Positions 26,801 to 35,119 of a DNA stretch of 64,000 nt are shown here, piece after piece. A model generated the notes under the pieces. The model did no database searches. It had not been told where the DNA came from and worked only from the letters and a program-made list of their open reading frames with translations. Both the position numbers and the translations under genes were made by a program. The number at the start of each line of letters is the position of its first letter. Within the stretch, counting starts at the first letter, position 1. Source of the DNA: JAJFTV01 sp036825755 (GTDB lineage Bacteria; Chloroflexota; Anaerolineae; Anaerolineales; Anaerolineaceae); NCBI GenBank assembly GCA_036825755.1, contig DAISXR010000003.1, positions 1 through 64,000 of the forward strand, given 5' to 3'.

Positions 26801-29252
26801 TCAGCAAGCGTTTAAAGAAGCACCAGAAAACCGGTATCTTCTGCTTTACCAGGCAGATGTGCAATATGGGCTGGATAAACCCCAGGCCGCCTTCATAGAC
26901 CTGGAACGAAGCGAAGCCATGCCTGAAAGCGGGGTGGATGTTATCTCATCCAATCCGTTTTTACACAACCTTGAAAGTGTTTTGCATATCCCCGAATGGC
27001 TTGACGACGCGCAAACAGGGGCTGGAATGGCCGTCCGTAAGGGTTTATACCTGCGCAAACTGAACCGGTATTCTGAAGCGTTTGAGCTGGTTAAAGCCGC
27101 ATATACCACGACCAAATCAGAAGATCTGTTGGTTTTACTTTACGATCTTTCTGTACGGAATGCAGAATTTGACCTGGCGAAGAGCCTGACAAAGGACTGC
27201 CGTGGGATTGCTGATAAAGCGCTGAAGCAGGCCGCCGCGGTGATCTACCTGAGGTTCAACATCCTTCTCAGCAACGTGGATGTAATCAAGAAAATTTTGG
27301 CGGAAGGATCTGTAGCCCGCTACAACACCAGCGAATGGCACTGTGCCCAGTGCCTGATCAGCCAATCGGATCATAACTGGGATGCTGCCATGCAGAATTT
27401 TCGACAGGCGCGCAGCCTGTGGGCCAACCAATCTGTTCTCCAAACTCCGGGGAAATCCGCAGGCATCAATGGGTACAACCTGGCCGAAGAAATATTGCAT
27501 GATCAACCTTACTGGATCTGGATGACTGAGGCCGGATTGCTGCTGTGGGATGAATCGATAAACGGATTTGAAGCCGCTCGCCAAATTGATGCCAATCACC
27601 TGGCCATTCAATTCGGTTACCTGAAAACGCTCACACTGGCCGGTGAATGGCAGATGCTGGCAAAGGAACTGGAGCTCGAAAAACGAAAACCGCAGTTCGA
27701 CAAAGGGCCTGAAGAAATACGTTTTCTGATCCGGGGGCTGACGGCACAATTGGGTGAAAAAACTCAACAGGCGGAAGTTCGGCGTTGGACGGTACGCGCT
27801 GGTATCCTGTTCTCAGGTAATACGGTGAACGTGAAAAGTGTGAGCGAACAGTTGCATATGCCGGAGGATCTGGAATTTTTGGCAGGCCTGCTCAGAAATG
27901 AAAAACGATTTGCTCCTGCCGCCGAGATCGCCGGAAAGCTCAGCCGCCATTTTACCAATATCTGGCAGCAGGCGCTTTGTTATCTGCACACCGACCGGGA
28001 AAAAGCCGCGCTACTGCTCAAAGACCAAACGGATAATGCGGCAGGTTTTCCGCTGAACCTCATCGTGTTCGGTCAGATTGCCGAGAAAAATGAGGATTAT
28101 CCAGCTGCCTACCAGGCGTACCGCAAAGCGGTTCATATCTGGAAGGATGAGCCTAAGTGGTTGACTCACTGCGCAGAACTGGCCGAGCGGCGCGGTGATC
28201 AGGGCAGCACAGTGCTTCACCTGAAAAAGGCCCTTGATCTGGGGTACCGGAAGCTGGAAACCGCCATGAAAATTGGCAGGATCCATCAGGATCGCAGCGA
28301 GTACGCCAGGGTGATCGAAATTCTTGAACCCCTTTACCGGGATGGATGCGAGGATTTCTCACTGCTGATGCAATTAGGTGATGGCTATCTTGAACTGGGT
28401 GATACCAAAAAGGCCTTTGAATTTGCCGAGCGAGCCAAAATTCTCGATCCAAAATCTGAGCTGCCGTATCTGCTGTATGCGAAAGCAAGTGATTCTCTCG
28501 ACCAACACCAGGCGGCTATGGAGTATGCGCGCAAAGCTCTGGAACTCAAACCTGAAAATGAGGATGTTTTGGTCAGCCTGAGCCGGTATATCGAAAGGGC
28601 AGGAAATGCTGATGAGGCTTTCCAGCTTCTTGAAAATGTGGTGGTCGGTGGTGAAGCCGGCTGGACTGTGATCAAAGAATATGTCCGGCAAAAACATACG
28701 CGCAACGGCGCTGCCAGCCTGTTGAATTTCCTGGAGAACCTGCATGATAAAGGTGATTTTCCGGATGAAATGCACACCGTTCTGGCAGAAGCATATTTTG
28801 AAAGTAATCAGCCTGACAAAGCAGAACGTGAAGCAATTGCGGCTGTTAAGGTCAACCCGGTTGATCCGAAGATGAACATGATGCTGGCAGTGCTCTATCA
28901 CCGCAACGGGCAATTGGATCTGGCTTCTCATTATGCCGCTCAGGTCATCCAGTTGGAACCCAACAATACCGATGCCTATTTTGAACTGGCTGACATTTAT
29001 CAATCCAAAAATGATCCGGTCAAAGCGATGGAAGTGTACAATCGAGCCATCAAAGCAAACCCCGAAAACCACAAAGCGTATTTCAAAGCCGGATTGATGC
29101 TGCGTGAAACACGTAATTACCTGGAAGCCGAAACCATGTTGAAACAGGCGGCCAAGTTCGCACCTGATGATTTGAACATCCGAAGACAATTGAGTGCAGT
29201 CATTGCATTAAATATGGTTCACCATGCACAAGAGGAGAATACCATTCCATGA
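23859..29252 (+). CDS. Giant tetratricopeptide-repeat protein (1797 residues)
   Basis: One of the longest genes in the window. It has no signal peptide or TM helix. After a helical N-terminal region (about 1-250) the protein is an almost continuous TPR superhelix. Clear repeats occur throughout, for example LLSRAAVIQEKRGHIQNALDY, and near the C-terminus MMLAVLYHRNGQLDLASHYA and AYFELADIYQSKNDPVKAME. No catalytic domain is recognised, which suggests a scaffold or substrate-recognition role. Its stop overlaps the start of the TPR-protease gene (ATGA), so the two are translationally coupled and probably act together. The functional partner and ligand are unknown. Confidence 0.88.
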   Translation: MLPAVVEHLKEYFPQEAGNILWSLLRCGLVNRSLEDRAFSQTLLSGGLNQENWRPGNLARICLYQQEAVYPQLRSDARNLLLTALSRPPLDRLRAEYPDTAPVQLAIAGAWAEEYLTIINDGGWEEFKSFLMIGTTDFFQHVFPKIKESLLFLAHSLNDPEQLVVSLKEHWDDTGILEFCLFCTCSFFLSDDKLSNRLFKLISRFQIPRRIDALKYLLRQDRKDIAAAISERLLSEENPVDHDITAKNGVDVLHRMVHRYYLLVLLETAGRHEEAADLWRALENEGLEWNAGLFLEKSQALGNLDGLVNFQQAMESLRNNAHPVDELVSEAWALSELREFSSALPEDPDSPFLLAQKYRQAVLEQDHEKANDLANRIVDLVKEASDLGNTRSRYLLSVSYLSIVDTFIEQNDLDHAEAAASVLLKTAPGDAGLLSRAAVIQEKRGHIQNALDYKLLESAGKTDDRTILRQLADYYERCGETAKAFQQMKKMSELDGQLAVSEQLKLTELAYASGNYASVDQAASLLLDSGPHKGAALTILGKTRLQQGYYDEAVSFFRQAVEENPYSPERWVYLTDACRKDTSEERDLLTILQEGLSYLPESSSLHSEVAKEYYLRNQISDAIDCLEKAVNCSPDTREGVITAGTLMVNMGDVRKAHEYYLEVLNRFNFDMEIMRLAALTAMEIEDFEAAEEILVSLMGRIKPGADDIALYILARLKGQSPIFSDNLSIPAEEMAALNEKMDEGLQLDPEHLGINLLRAEMKAYLGDYVGAREIFARLIEHDHTSHWKTLGGYGYVSMKLGDLHTAMAALQESYSINPEQPKLEQYLAEVYLQSGLPSDARLYADRLFFRKPNDLNTLLWYADFNGELGQWEGVVSALINAYHLNPGDPAIMMRLAEGFVRTNRAEDAQQLIRLLRTIPDLDAKQYLRQANLMAQMGDWKSSVDLLELTLERSYSPAVHCYFALALMQQQMGNLESALIYTQQAFKEAPENRYLLLYQADVQYGLDKPQAAFIDLERSEAMPESGVDVISSNPFLHNLESVLHIPEWLDDAQTGAGMAVRKGLYLRKLNRYSEAFELVKAAYTTTKSEDLLVLLYDLSVRNAEFDLAKSLTKDCRGIADKALKQAAAVIYLRFNILLSNVDVIKKILAEGSVARYNTSEWHCAQCLISQSDHNWDAAMQNFRQARSLWANQSVLQTPGKSAGINGYNLAEEILHDQPYWIWMTEAGLLLWDESINGFEAARQIDANHLAIQFGYLKTLTLAGEWQMLAKELELEKRKPQFDKGPEEIRFLIRGLTAQLGEKTQQAEVRRWTVRAGILFSGNTVNVKSVSEQLHMPEDLEFLAGLLRNEKRFAPAAEIAGKLSRHFTNIWQQALCYLHTDREKAALLLKDQTDNAAGFPLNLIVFGQIAEKNEDYPAAYQAYRKAVHIWKDEPKWLTHCAELAERRGDQGSTVLHLKKALDLGYRKLETAMKIGRIHQDRSEYARVIEILEPLYRDGCEDFSLLMQLGDGYLELGDTKKAFEFAERAKILDPKSELPYLLYAKASDSLDQHQAAMEYARKALELKPENEDVLVSLSRYIERAGNADEAFQLLENVVVGGEAGWTVIKEYVRQKHTRNGAASLLNFLENLHDKGDFPDEMHTVLAEAYFESNQPDKAEREAIAAVKVNPVDPKMNMMLAVLYHRNGQLDLASHYAAQVIQLEPNNTDAYFELADIYQSKNDPVKAMEVYNRAIKANPENHKAYFKAGLMLRETRNYLEAETMLKQAAKFAPDDLNIRRQLSAVIALNMVHHAQEENTIP

Positions 29253-31870
29253 ATAATATGAATCTCACCTACCTGAATACTGGAATTATTCAACGCAAGG
29301 ATTTTCAGCAACTGCTGTTTGCATCTTTACAGACAGAGGCGCTGTCTTTCGCAAAAAAGCTTTCCGACTTGTGGCTGGAGAAATATCCCGGTGATCTCGA
29401 GATCCAGTACATCCACGCCCGCATTCTGGCGACGGAAGGAAAAATCAGTGAGGCAAAAGCCCTGCTTGAAAAGCTGTGCGAGTATGATCCGGAGTTTGTG
29501 GAAGCCCAGGAATTGTTGGTGAAGTTGTGCGATCAGGGTGAAACACATCCATCCATCGATACGCTTTCCTGTATTTACGCGATGGGTAAACCGATCTATG
29601 TCGATTTTTCGATCCCGGATTGGAGTTTTATCTTCCGCACTGCCTGGCAGGCTTTTCTGGCAGAACAGTATGAAGATGCCGATCATCTGATCCAGCAGGT
29701 GATTGCCATCAAGCCGCGCCTGGCACTGGCGGCGATCCTTCACCACCGCATTGTTGTGGTAAAAAAGGACGACATTGCCAGCAGGCAGTTGATTCATCTA
29801 TACCACAATCGCTTTCCCGAATGCCTGCACTTCACCCTGAATGAAGCGGATTTACTGATGTCAGACGGAAACGATCTGGATGCGGTTGAACTGCTGTATC
29901 AATGTGTCACCAACGATTCGATGGGTCTGGTAGCCACACGCCTGTGGGGCAGCAAGCACCGCTACAGCTCGCTCTGGCCGGATCATTATGAGTTGGAATT
30001 CAACGTGCAAATACCGGTCGAGGTGATGTCATTTATGGGATTGAACAATCTCCCCCAGGGTGAAGGCATCGCCCAGCCAACCGAAGAGGCGCTAGAGGCT
30101 CCTGAACAGCTTGATGTTCCCAAAACTCCTGAGGTTGCTCCCCAACCGGAGACTGTAAATTTTGTTGAAACAGAAGATGTCTCCAACACCATCGAGGTGG
30201 TGGACCAGATCTTTGAGAAGCTTTCCAAAAAGCTCAAACAACCGGAGTTGAAACGCACCGAAGGACGCTTCCCGGTGTATGTGATTCTCTCGCTGAAAAC
30301 CAATCTGATCAAAAAATACGGCAAGCAGACTTTTCTGGTGTTGGATACCGAGATGCAATCCATGGCGACCGCAATTCGCAGCCACATGGGCTGGGGCTCA
30401 CTGGTGGTTTATCCTGATGACCCGGTCAGCATGGTCAGTTATGGTCTGACCACACTCGACTCGATTGATCCCTGGAAGATCAAGAACATGCTGCTGGAAC
30501 TGGATCGATTCCTGGCTAAGAAGGGTGAAATGATTGGATCGCTGCTGATTGTAGGCAGTGATGAGATCGTGCCGTTCCACCAACTGCCCAATCCAACCGA
30601 CGATCTGGACGAGGTGGTGAAATCGGATAATCCGTATGCCGCCACAGACGGTAATTATTTCGTACAGGAATGGCCTGTTGGCCGACTGCCCGATGAAGCC
30701 GGCACAGATGCGGGTTTTTTGTTAAGCCAGATCCGATCGATCATTTCACATCACACCGTGGAGAAAAAACCATCGACTTCATGGCTACAATTTTTACTCA
30801 ACCTGTTCAATATCTTCAAGGCCGTCAGCTCCAAGAAGAACGGAAAGAAGAAAGCTCTCACCAGCATTGGTTATTCTGCCGCGGTGTGGCAGAATTCATC
30901 GAAATATGCTTATAAACCGGTTGATTACGGAAATAAGCTTTTCACCTCACCCCCCGAACAGACCGGCTCCATCAAATCGACCCGCTTCTCCACCTCTTCG
31001 GTCGGATATTTCAACCTGCATGGGGTTGAAGACGGCGCGGAATGGTATGGTCAGCGTGAAACCGGTGATTTGAAATCGCAAATCGATTATCCGATTGCCC
31101 TTACCCCACGGGAGATTGTCAAAGGATCTGCCTCACCGGAGGTGATATTCAGTGAAGCCTGTTACGGCGGATTTGTGGATGGGAAAACCGAAGATCAGTC
31201 CATTGCTCTCAAGTATCTGGGCATTGGCACGCCGGCTTTTATCGGCTCCACCTGCGTGGCATACGGTTCGATTGACACCCCATTGATCGGCGCGGATTTG
31301 CTGGCAAACTACTTCTGGAAAAACGTGAGCAGCGCCAACACATTGGGTGAGGCCTTCATCCAGGCCAAGCTCGAGTTCACCAAAGAAATGGACAAACGCC
31401 AGGGCTTTTTAGACGGCGAAGATCAGAAGACCCTTCTATCATTCATCTTCTACGGCGACCCGATGTCTGCGATCAATGCGCAGACCGCAAAAAGCAAGCG
31501 GGCTGTAAAGCGCATTATGGCGCCTAAAGTGAACATCATGTCCGATGATGAAGATATGGCCGATTTCGAGCAGGACATCTCCGCGGAAACGCTGCACGAG
31601 GTGAAGAAAATAGCCGAGGTGTACCTGCCGGGTCTGGAGGAATTGAACATCCATGTGAGCCAGCAGCAGATGCTGACCGACCCGGGTTTTGAGGACGCGT
31701 CAGGAGGACGCCAATCGAAGATGAGCCGGTCCATCCGGAAAAACGGCAAGGGTCAGACGGTGGTGACGGTCAGCAAGACTGTACCGATCGCTTCCAAGGT
31801 GCATCGTCATTATTTGCGAGCCCGCGTGGACCGGAACGGGCACGTTGATAAAGTGGCAGTTTCACGCTGA
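29249..31870 (+). CDS. TPR protein fused to a caspase-fold (C25 gingipain-like) protease
   Basis: 873 residues, no signal peptide, hence probably cytosolic. Residues 1-250 are TPR-like helices. A Pro/Glu-rich linker spans about 265-315. Residues about 340-745 form a clan CD peptidase: LLIVGSDEIVPF, SDNPYAATDGNYF and EWPVGRLPDE are C25-family segments. The His-Cys dyad is NLHG (H591) and SEACYGG (C638), with the roughly 50-residue spacing usual in caspase-like enzymes. A basic C-terminal tail follows (about 820-873). It is translationally coupled to the giant TPR gene. Substrate and trigger are unknown. A CHAT-type reading is possible since both families share the fold. Confidence 0.85.
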   Translation: MNNMNLTYLNTGIIQRKDFQQLLFASLQTEALSFAKKLSDLWLEKYPGDLEIQYIHARILATEGKISEAKALLEKLCEYDPEFVEAQELLVKLCDQGETHPSIDTLSCIYAMGKPIYVDFSIPDWSFIFRTAWQAFLAEQYEDADHLIQQVIAIKPRLALAAILHHRIVVVKKDDIASRQLIHLYHNRFPECLHFTLNEADLLMSDGNDLDAVELLYQCVTNDSMGLVATRLWGSKHRYSSLWPDHYELEFNVQIPVEVMSFMGLNNLPQGEGIAQPTEEALEAPEQLDVPKTPEVAPQPETVNFVETEDVSNTIEVVDQIFEKLSKKLKQPELKRTEGRFPVYVILSLKTNLIKKYGKQTFLVLDTEMQSMATAIRSHMGWGSLVVYPDDPVSMVSYGLTTLDSIDPWKIKNMLLELDRFLAKKGEMIGSLLIVGSDEIVPFHQLPNPTDDLDEVVKSDNPYAATDGNYFVQEWPVGRLPDEAGTDAGFLLSQIRSIISHHTVEKKPSTSWLQFLLNLFNIFKAVSSKKNGKKKALTSIGYSAAVWQNSSKYAYKPVDYGNKLFTSPPEQTGSIKSTRFSTSSVGYFNLHGVEDGAEWYGQRETGDLKSQIDYPIALTPREIVKGSASPEVIFSEACYGGFVDGKTEDQSIALKYLGIGTPAFIGSTCVAYGSIDTPLIGADLLANYFWKNVSSANTLGEAFIQAKLEFTKEMDKRQGFLDGEDQKTLLSFIFYGDPMSAINAQTAKSKRAVKRIMAPKVNIMSDDEDMADFEQDISAETLHEVKKIAEVYLPGLEELNIHVSQQQMLTDPGFEDASGGRQSKMSRSIRKNGKGQTVVTVSKTVPIASKVHRHYLRARVDRNGHVDKVAVSR

Positions 31871-31885
31871 TCGAGCCGCAGGATT

Positions 31886-31894
31886 TGTTATAAT
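31886..31894 (+). promoter_or_regulatory. Extended -10 promoter candidate for alaS
   Basis: TGTTATAAT is a perfect extended -10 (TGN-TATAAT). No good -35 is seen. Initiation near 31901 would fall within the left arm of the following terminator hairpin. Confidence 0.45.
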
Positions 31895-31895
31895 A

Positions 31896-31940
31896 ATCTC
31901 TCTCAGGAGGAAGATGACTCCTGAGAGAGATTTTCTTTTT
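31896..31940 (+). terminator. Terminator of the TPR-protease operon
   Basis: A perfect 14-bp inverted repeat (31896-31909 with 31918-31931, eight-base loop) followed by TTTCTTTTT. It ends 14 bases before the alaS start, so it must be bypassed for alaS expression. Confidence 0.88.
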
Positions 31941-31954
31941 ACCTGGAGTTGAGA

Positions 31955-34690
31955 ATGAATAAAACCTTATCGGGTGCAGAAATCCGTCAATCGTTTATTG
32001 ACTTCTTTGTGGAAAGAGGCCATACAGCGGTTCCATCCGCATCACTGGTGCCTGGCGGCGATCAGACCCTGCTGTTCACCAACGCGGGTATGGTTCAGTT
32101 CAAAGATGTTTTTCTGGGTACCGATAAACGCCCGTACACCAGAGCGGTTGATTCGCAGAAGTGTCTGCGTGTAGCCGGTAAGCATAACGATCTTGATGAG
32201 GTAGGGCGTGATGATACGCATCACACCTTTTTTGAAATGCTGGGCAACTGGTCGTTTGGCGATTACTACAAAAAGGAAGCGATCACCTGGGCTTGGGATC
32301 TGCTGACACGCGTATGGAAACTCGATCCGTCTCGTTTATGGTTCACAGTTTTCAAAGATGATCATGGCCAGCTCCCTACGGATGACGAAGCGGTACAGGA
32401 GTGGAAATCTCAACCGGGGCTGGATCCTTCACACATTCTGTATTTTGGACGAAAAGACAATTTGTGGGAGATGGCAGAAACCGGCCCCTGCGGGCCATGC
32501 AGTGAGATCCATTATGACTTTGGACCGGACCGTTGCAATAAAAAAGGGGTTCCGGGGCATGTCTGTTCGGTCAACGGCGATTGCACCCGCTATCTGGAGA
32601 TCTGGAACCTGGTATTCATTCAATACAATCGGATGGATGCAACTACCTTCCAAACCCTGCCGCAAAAGCATGTGGATACCGGCATGGGGTTTGAACGAAT
32701 CGTTTCCATTCTCCAGCATGTTGAATCCAACTACGCCACGGATCTGTTTTCACCCATCATGGATGCCATTCAGGAAATGACCGGACATGATGACCAAAAG
32801 AGGCAGGAATTTCTCACGCCATACCGTGTGATCAGCGATCACATTCGGACCTCGTCTTTTCTGATTGCTGACGGTGTGATACCGGGGAATGTCGCTCGGA
32901 ACTACGTCTGCCGTATGATTATCCGGCGCGCTGCCCTGTTTGGGCGCAAGATTGGCCTGATGGATCCATTTTTGTACAAACTGTCGGAGATCGTGGTGCG
33001 TGAATTTGGGGCGGCATATCCCGAACTAGTGAAAAGCCGGGAAATCATCCGCGACCAACTGTATCGTGAAGAGGTACGTTTCCAAAAAACGGTCGAAAAC
33101 GGGCTGGCGCGATTGGAAGAACTGTTTGATGAACTGAAGCCAAGCGGCGAGAAAATGCTGAAAGGCGAGGATGTTTTCGATCTGTATGCCACGCATGGGT
33201 TACCGCTTGAGATCACTCGCGATATCGCATTGGAGGCTGGTTTTACGGTCGATGTGCAGGGTTTCAAAAGCGCCATGGAAGCACACCGGCTGGTTTCATC
33301 GGCCGGGAAAGGTTTCGATGGCGGAAATATCGAACGCTCTGATCTTTTCAGTCACATTCTCGAAGACCTGGTCGATAACGGGAAACTGCCGTCCACCGGG
33401 GTAGCGTACGATCCATATGGTGATCTGACCCGTTCCGGTGAGTTGCTGGCTTTGTTGAAGGATGGTCTGTTGTGCAGGGAGGCTCAGACTGGCGAAAATG
33501 TTGAAATTGTCATCCCGGATTCGCCTTTCTATATCGAATCAGGCGGACAGGTGGCAGATACTGGATGGGTTACCGGGAATAACAGTGACTGGCAGATCGC
33601 CATAGACCATGCCAGCAAAGCCGCGGCAGGATTGATTGTTCTGTCCGGTAAAGTAACACGAGGCATTCCCAGTGTAGGTGACCGTACCCAGGCTGCAGTT
33701 GATCGACGCCGGCGGCTGGCGATCATGCGCAATCATACCGCCACGCATCTGCTGCATGCTGCGCTGCATCAAGTTTTGGGTGAACATGCCCGTCAGGCCG
33801 GTTCTCTGGTAAGCCCGGAGTACCTGCGGTTTGACTTCACACATCCTGAAGCGGTCACTCAAGAGCAACTCTACAAAGTTGAGGAGATTGTCAACCAGAA
33901 TATCTACGCGGAGTTTGATCTCGATACGGCTGTGAAAAGCCTGGATGAGGCAATCAGTGATGGCGCAACTGCCCTGTTTGGTGAAAAATACGGGCAAACT
34001 GTGCGCGCCGTCAAAATTGGCGCGAAAACGCCCATCTCTTATGAACTGTGCGGCGGTACCCATGTTCACAACACCGGAGAAATTGGAATCTTTTTCATTC
34101 AAAGCGAAGGAAGTGTGGCTTCCGGTGTACGTCGTATCGAAGCGGTAACCGGTGAAGGCGCCTACCATCTGGCTCACAATCAAATGACCGCCTTGAAACG
34201 TGCAGGCCGTATTCTAAACAGCGTCTCTGAAGACGTGCCTGCCAGAGTTACCGGATTGATGGAAGAATTGGATCAAACGAAAAAGCAAATTCAGCAGCTT
34301 GTGCAGCAGAACGCAAACAGTGCTTTTACCGACCTGTTGAAAAATACTCGTCAAATCAAAGATGTTGCGGTGTTGACCGGTATTGTTCCTGAAACAGATA
34401 TCGATACTCTGAGGTCATTGTCCGATCAATTCCGTGAAAAATATGCCAGCGGAGTGGCGGTACTGGCATCGAGTAAAGAGGGCAAGCCCTCTATTCTAAT
34501 AGCTGTCAGTCAGGACCTGGCAGGGCGGGGTTTGGATGCGGTGAAGATGATCCGAACGCTGGCGAAGGAAATTGGCGGCGGCGGGGGCGGAAAACCAACA
34601 CTCGCACAGGCAGGTGGTAAATTCGCCGATAAGCTGCAGAAAGCTCTTCAATTGACCGAAGAATACATCAAACAGAACCTGGTTTCCTGA
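31955..34690 (+). CDS. alaS: Alanine-tRNA ligase
   Basis: 911 residues with all domains: catalytic (FFVERGHTAVPSASLVPGGD, TNAGMVQFKDVFLG, FEMLGNWSFGDYYK), the editing-domain zinc motifs HTATH and CGGTH, and the C-terminal DHHA1 domain ending GGGGGGKPTLAQAGGK. ATG 31955 has GGAG 6 bases upstream; an in-frame TTG at 31949 was rejected. It is transcribed downstream of the TPR-protease terminator and ends at a 20-bp bidirectional terminator. Confidence 0.97.
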   Translation: MNKTLSGAEIRQSFIDFFVERGHTAVPSASLVPGGDQTLLFTNAGMVQFKDVFLGTDKRPYTRAVDSQKCLRVAGKHNDLDEVGRDDTHHTFFEMLGNWSFGDYYKKEAITWAWDLLTRVWKLDPSRLWFTVFKDDHGQLPTDDEAVQEWKSQPGLDPSHILYFGRKDNLWEMAETGPCGPCSEIHYDFGPDRCNKKGVPGHVCSVNGDCTRYLEIWNLVFIQYNRMDATTFQTLPQKHVDTGMGFERIVSILQHVESNYATDLFSPIMDAIQEMTGHDDQKRQEFLTPYRVISDHIRTSSFLIADGVIPGNVARNYVCRMIIRRAALFGRKIGLMDPFLYKLSEIVVREFGAAYPELVKSREIIRDQLYREEVRFQKTVENGLARLEELFDELKPSGEKMLKGEDVFDLYATHGLPLEITRDIALEAGFTVDVQGFKSAMEAHRLVSSAGKGFDGGNIERSDLFSHILEDLVDNGKLPSTGVAYDPYGDLTRSGELLALLKDGLLCREAQTGENVEIVIPDSPFYIESGGQVADTGWVTGNNSDWQIAIDHASKAAAGLIVLSGKVTRGIPSVGDRTQAAVDRRRRLAIMRNHTATHLLHAALHQVLGEHARQAGSLVSPEYLRFDFTHPEAVTQEQLYKVEEIVNQNIYAEFDLDTAVKSLDEAISDGATALFGEKYGQTVRAVKIGAKTPISYELCGGTHVHNTGEIGIFFIQSEGSVASGVRRIEAVTGEGAYHLAHNQMTALKRAGRILNSVSEDVPARVTGLMEELDQTKKQIQQLVQQNANSAFTDLLKNTRQIKDVAVLTGIVPETDIDTLRSLSDQFREKYASGVAVLASSKEGKPSILIAVSQDLAGRGLDAVKMIRTLAKEIGGGGGGKPTLAQAGGKFADKLQKALQLTEEYIKQNLVS

Positions 34691-34719
34691 GTGGGTTCTG
34701 GCGATATTTGATTGATCAA

Positions 34720-34762
34720 CACAAAAAACGACAGGTGAGACACTCACCTGTCGTTTTTTGTG
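34720..34762. terminator. Bidirectional terminator between alaS and the pilin gene
   Basis: A perfect 20-bp inverted repeat (34720-34739 with 34743-34762, loop ACA), with six-base A and T runs within the outer arms. It lies between convergent genes. Confidence 0.9.
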
Positions 34763-34780
34763 AGCCTGAAAGAAAATGGG

Positions 34781-34933
34781 CTATATCGAATCAATGATAT
34801 TTGAATATGTGACGCCAAGAGAATTCCCGAACATAGTCAAAACGAGAATTACGACAAGTGCGATCAATAATAGAATTAATGCATATTCGACCAAACCCTG
34901 TCCGGTTTGCGCTTTTGGTGCAAAAAGCATCAT
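34781..34933 (-). CDS. Flp/class III signal-peptide pilin-like protein
   Basis: A 50-residue protein. The short N-terminus MMLFAPKAQTG is followed by QGLVEYALILLLIALVVI. The G|QGLVEY junction with a glutamate at +5 (counting Q as +1) and the single hydrophobic helix is the class III prepilin signature shared by Flp/Tad and archaeal pilins. Start: ATG 34933, with a near-perfect AAGGAGGTGAT site 6 bases upstream; ATG 34930 is also possible. No tad assembly gene lies nearby, so it is an orphan pilin in this window. Confidence 0.85.
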   Translation of the reverse strand: MMLFAPKAQTGQGLVEYALILLLIALVVILVLTMFGNSLGVTYSNIIDSI

Positions 34934-35072
34934 CAATCACCTCCTTCCACGATACTCATTATATATATGAATCTGACTTTACGTGACCGATTCAAGCTCA
35001 GAATTTTGTTAAGTGGCTGGAAATCTTTACTCTGTTAAGGATGTGCAATAAACATGCCTGTTGAATTAAATA

Positions 35073-35100
35073 CCAAAAGCTGCCACCTGGCAGCTTTTGG
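35073..35100 (-). terminator. Terminator of the gcv operon
   Basis: A 13-bp perfect inverted repeat (35073-35085 with 35088-35100). It begins 20 bases after the gcvPB stop on the minus strand and is followed by a T-rich stretch. Confidence 0.7.
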
Positions 35101-35119
35101 AAAAAACGGACAGATGTAT

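Noticed and set aside
28374..29189. 271-codon frame on the minus strand
   Set aside because: Antisense shadow of the giant TPR gene; Cys/Phe/His-rich composition typical of shadows.
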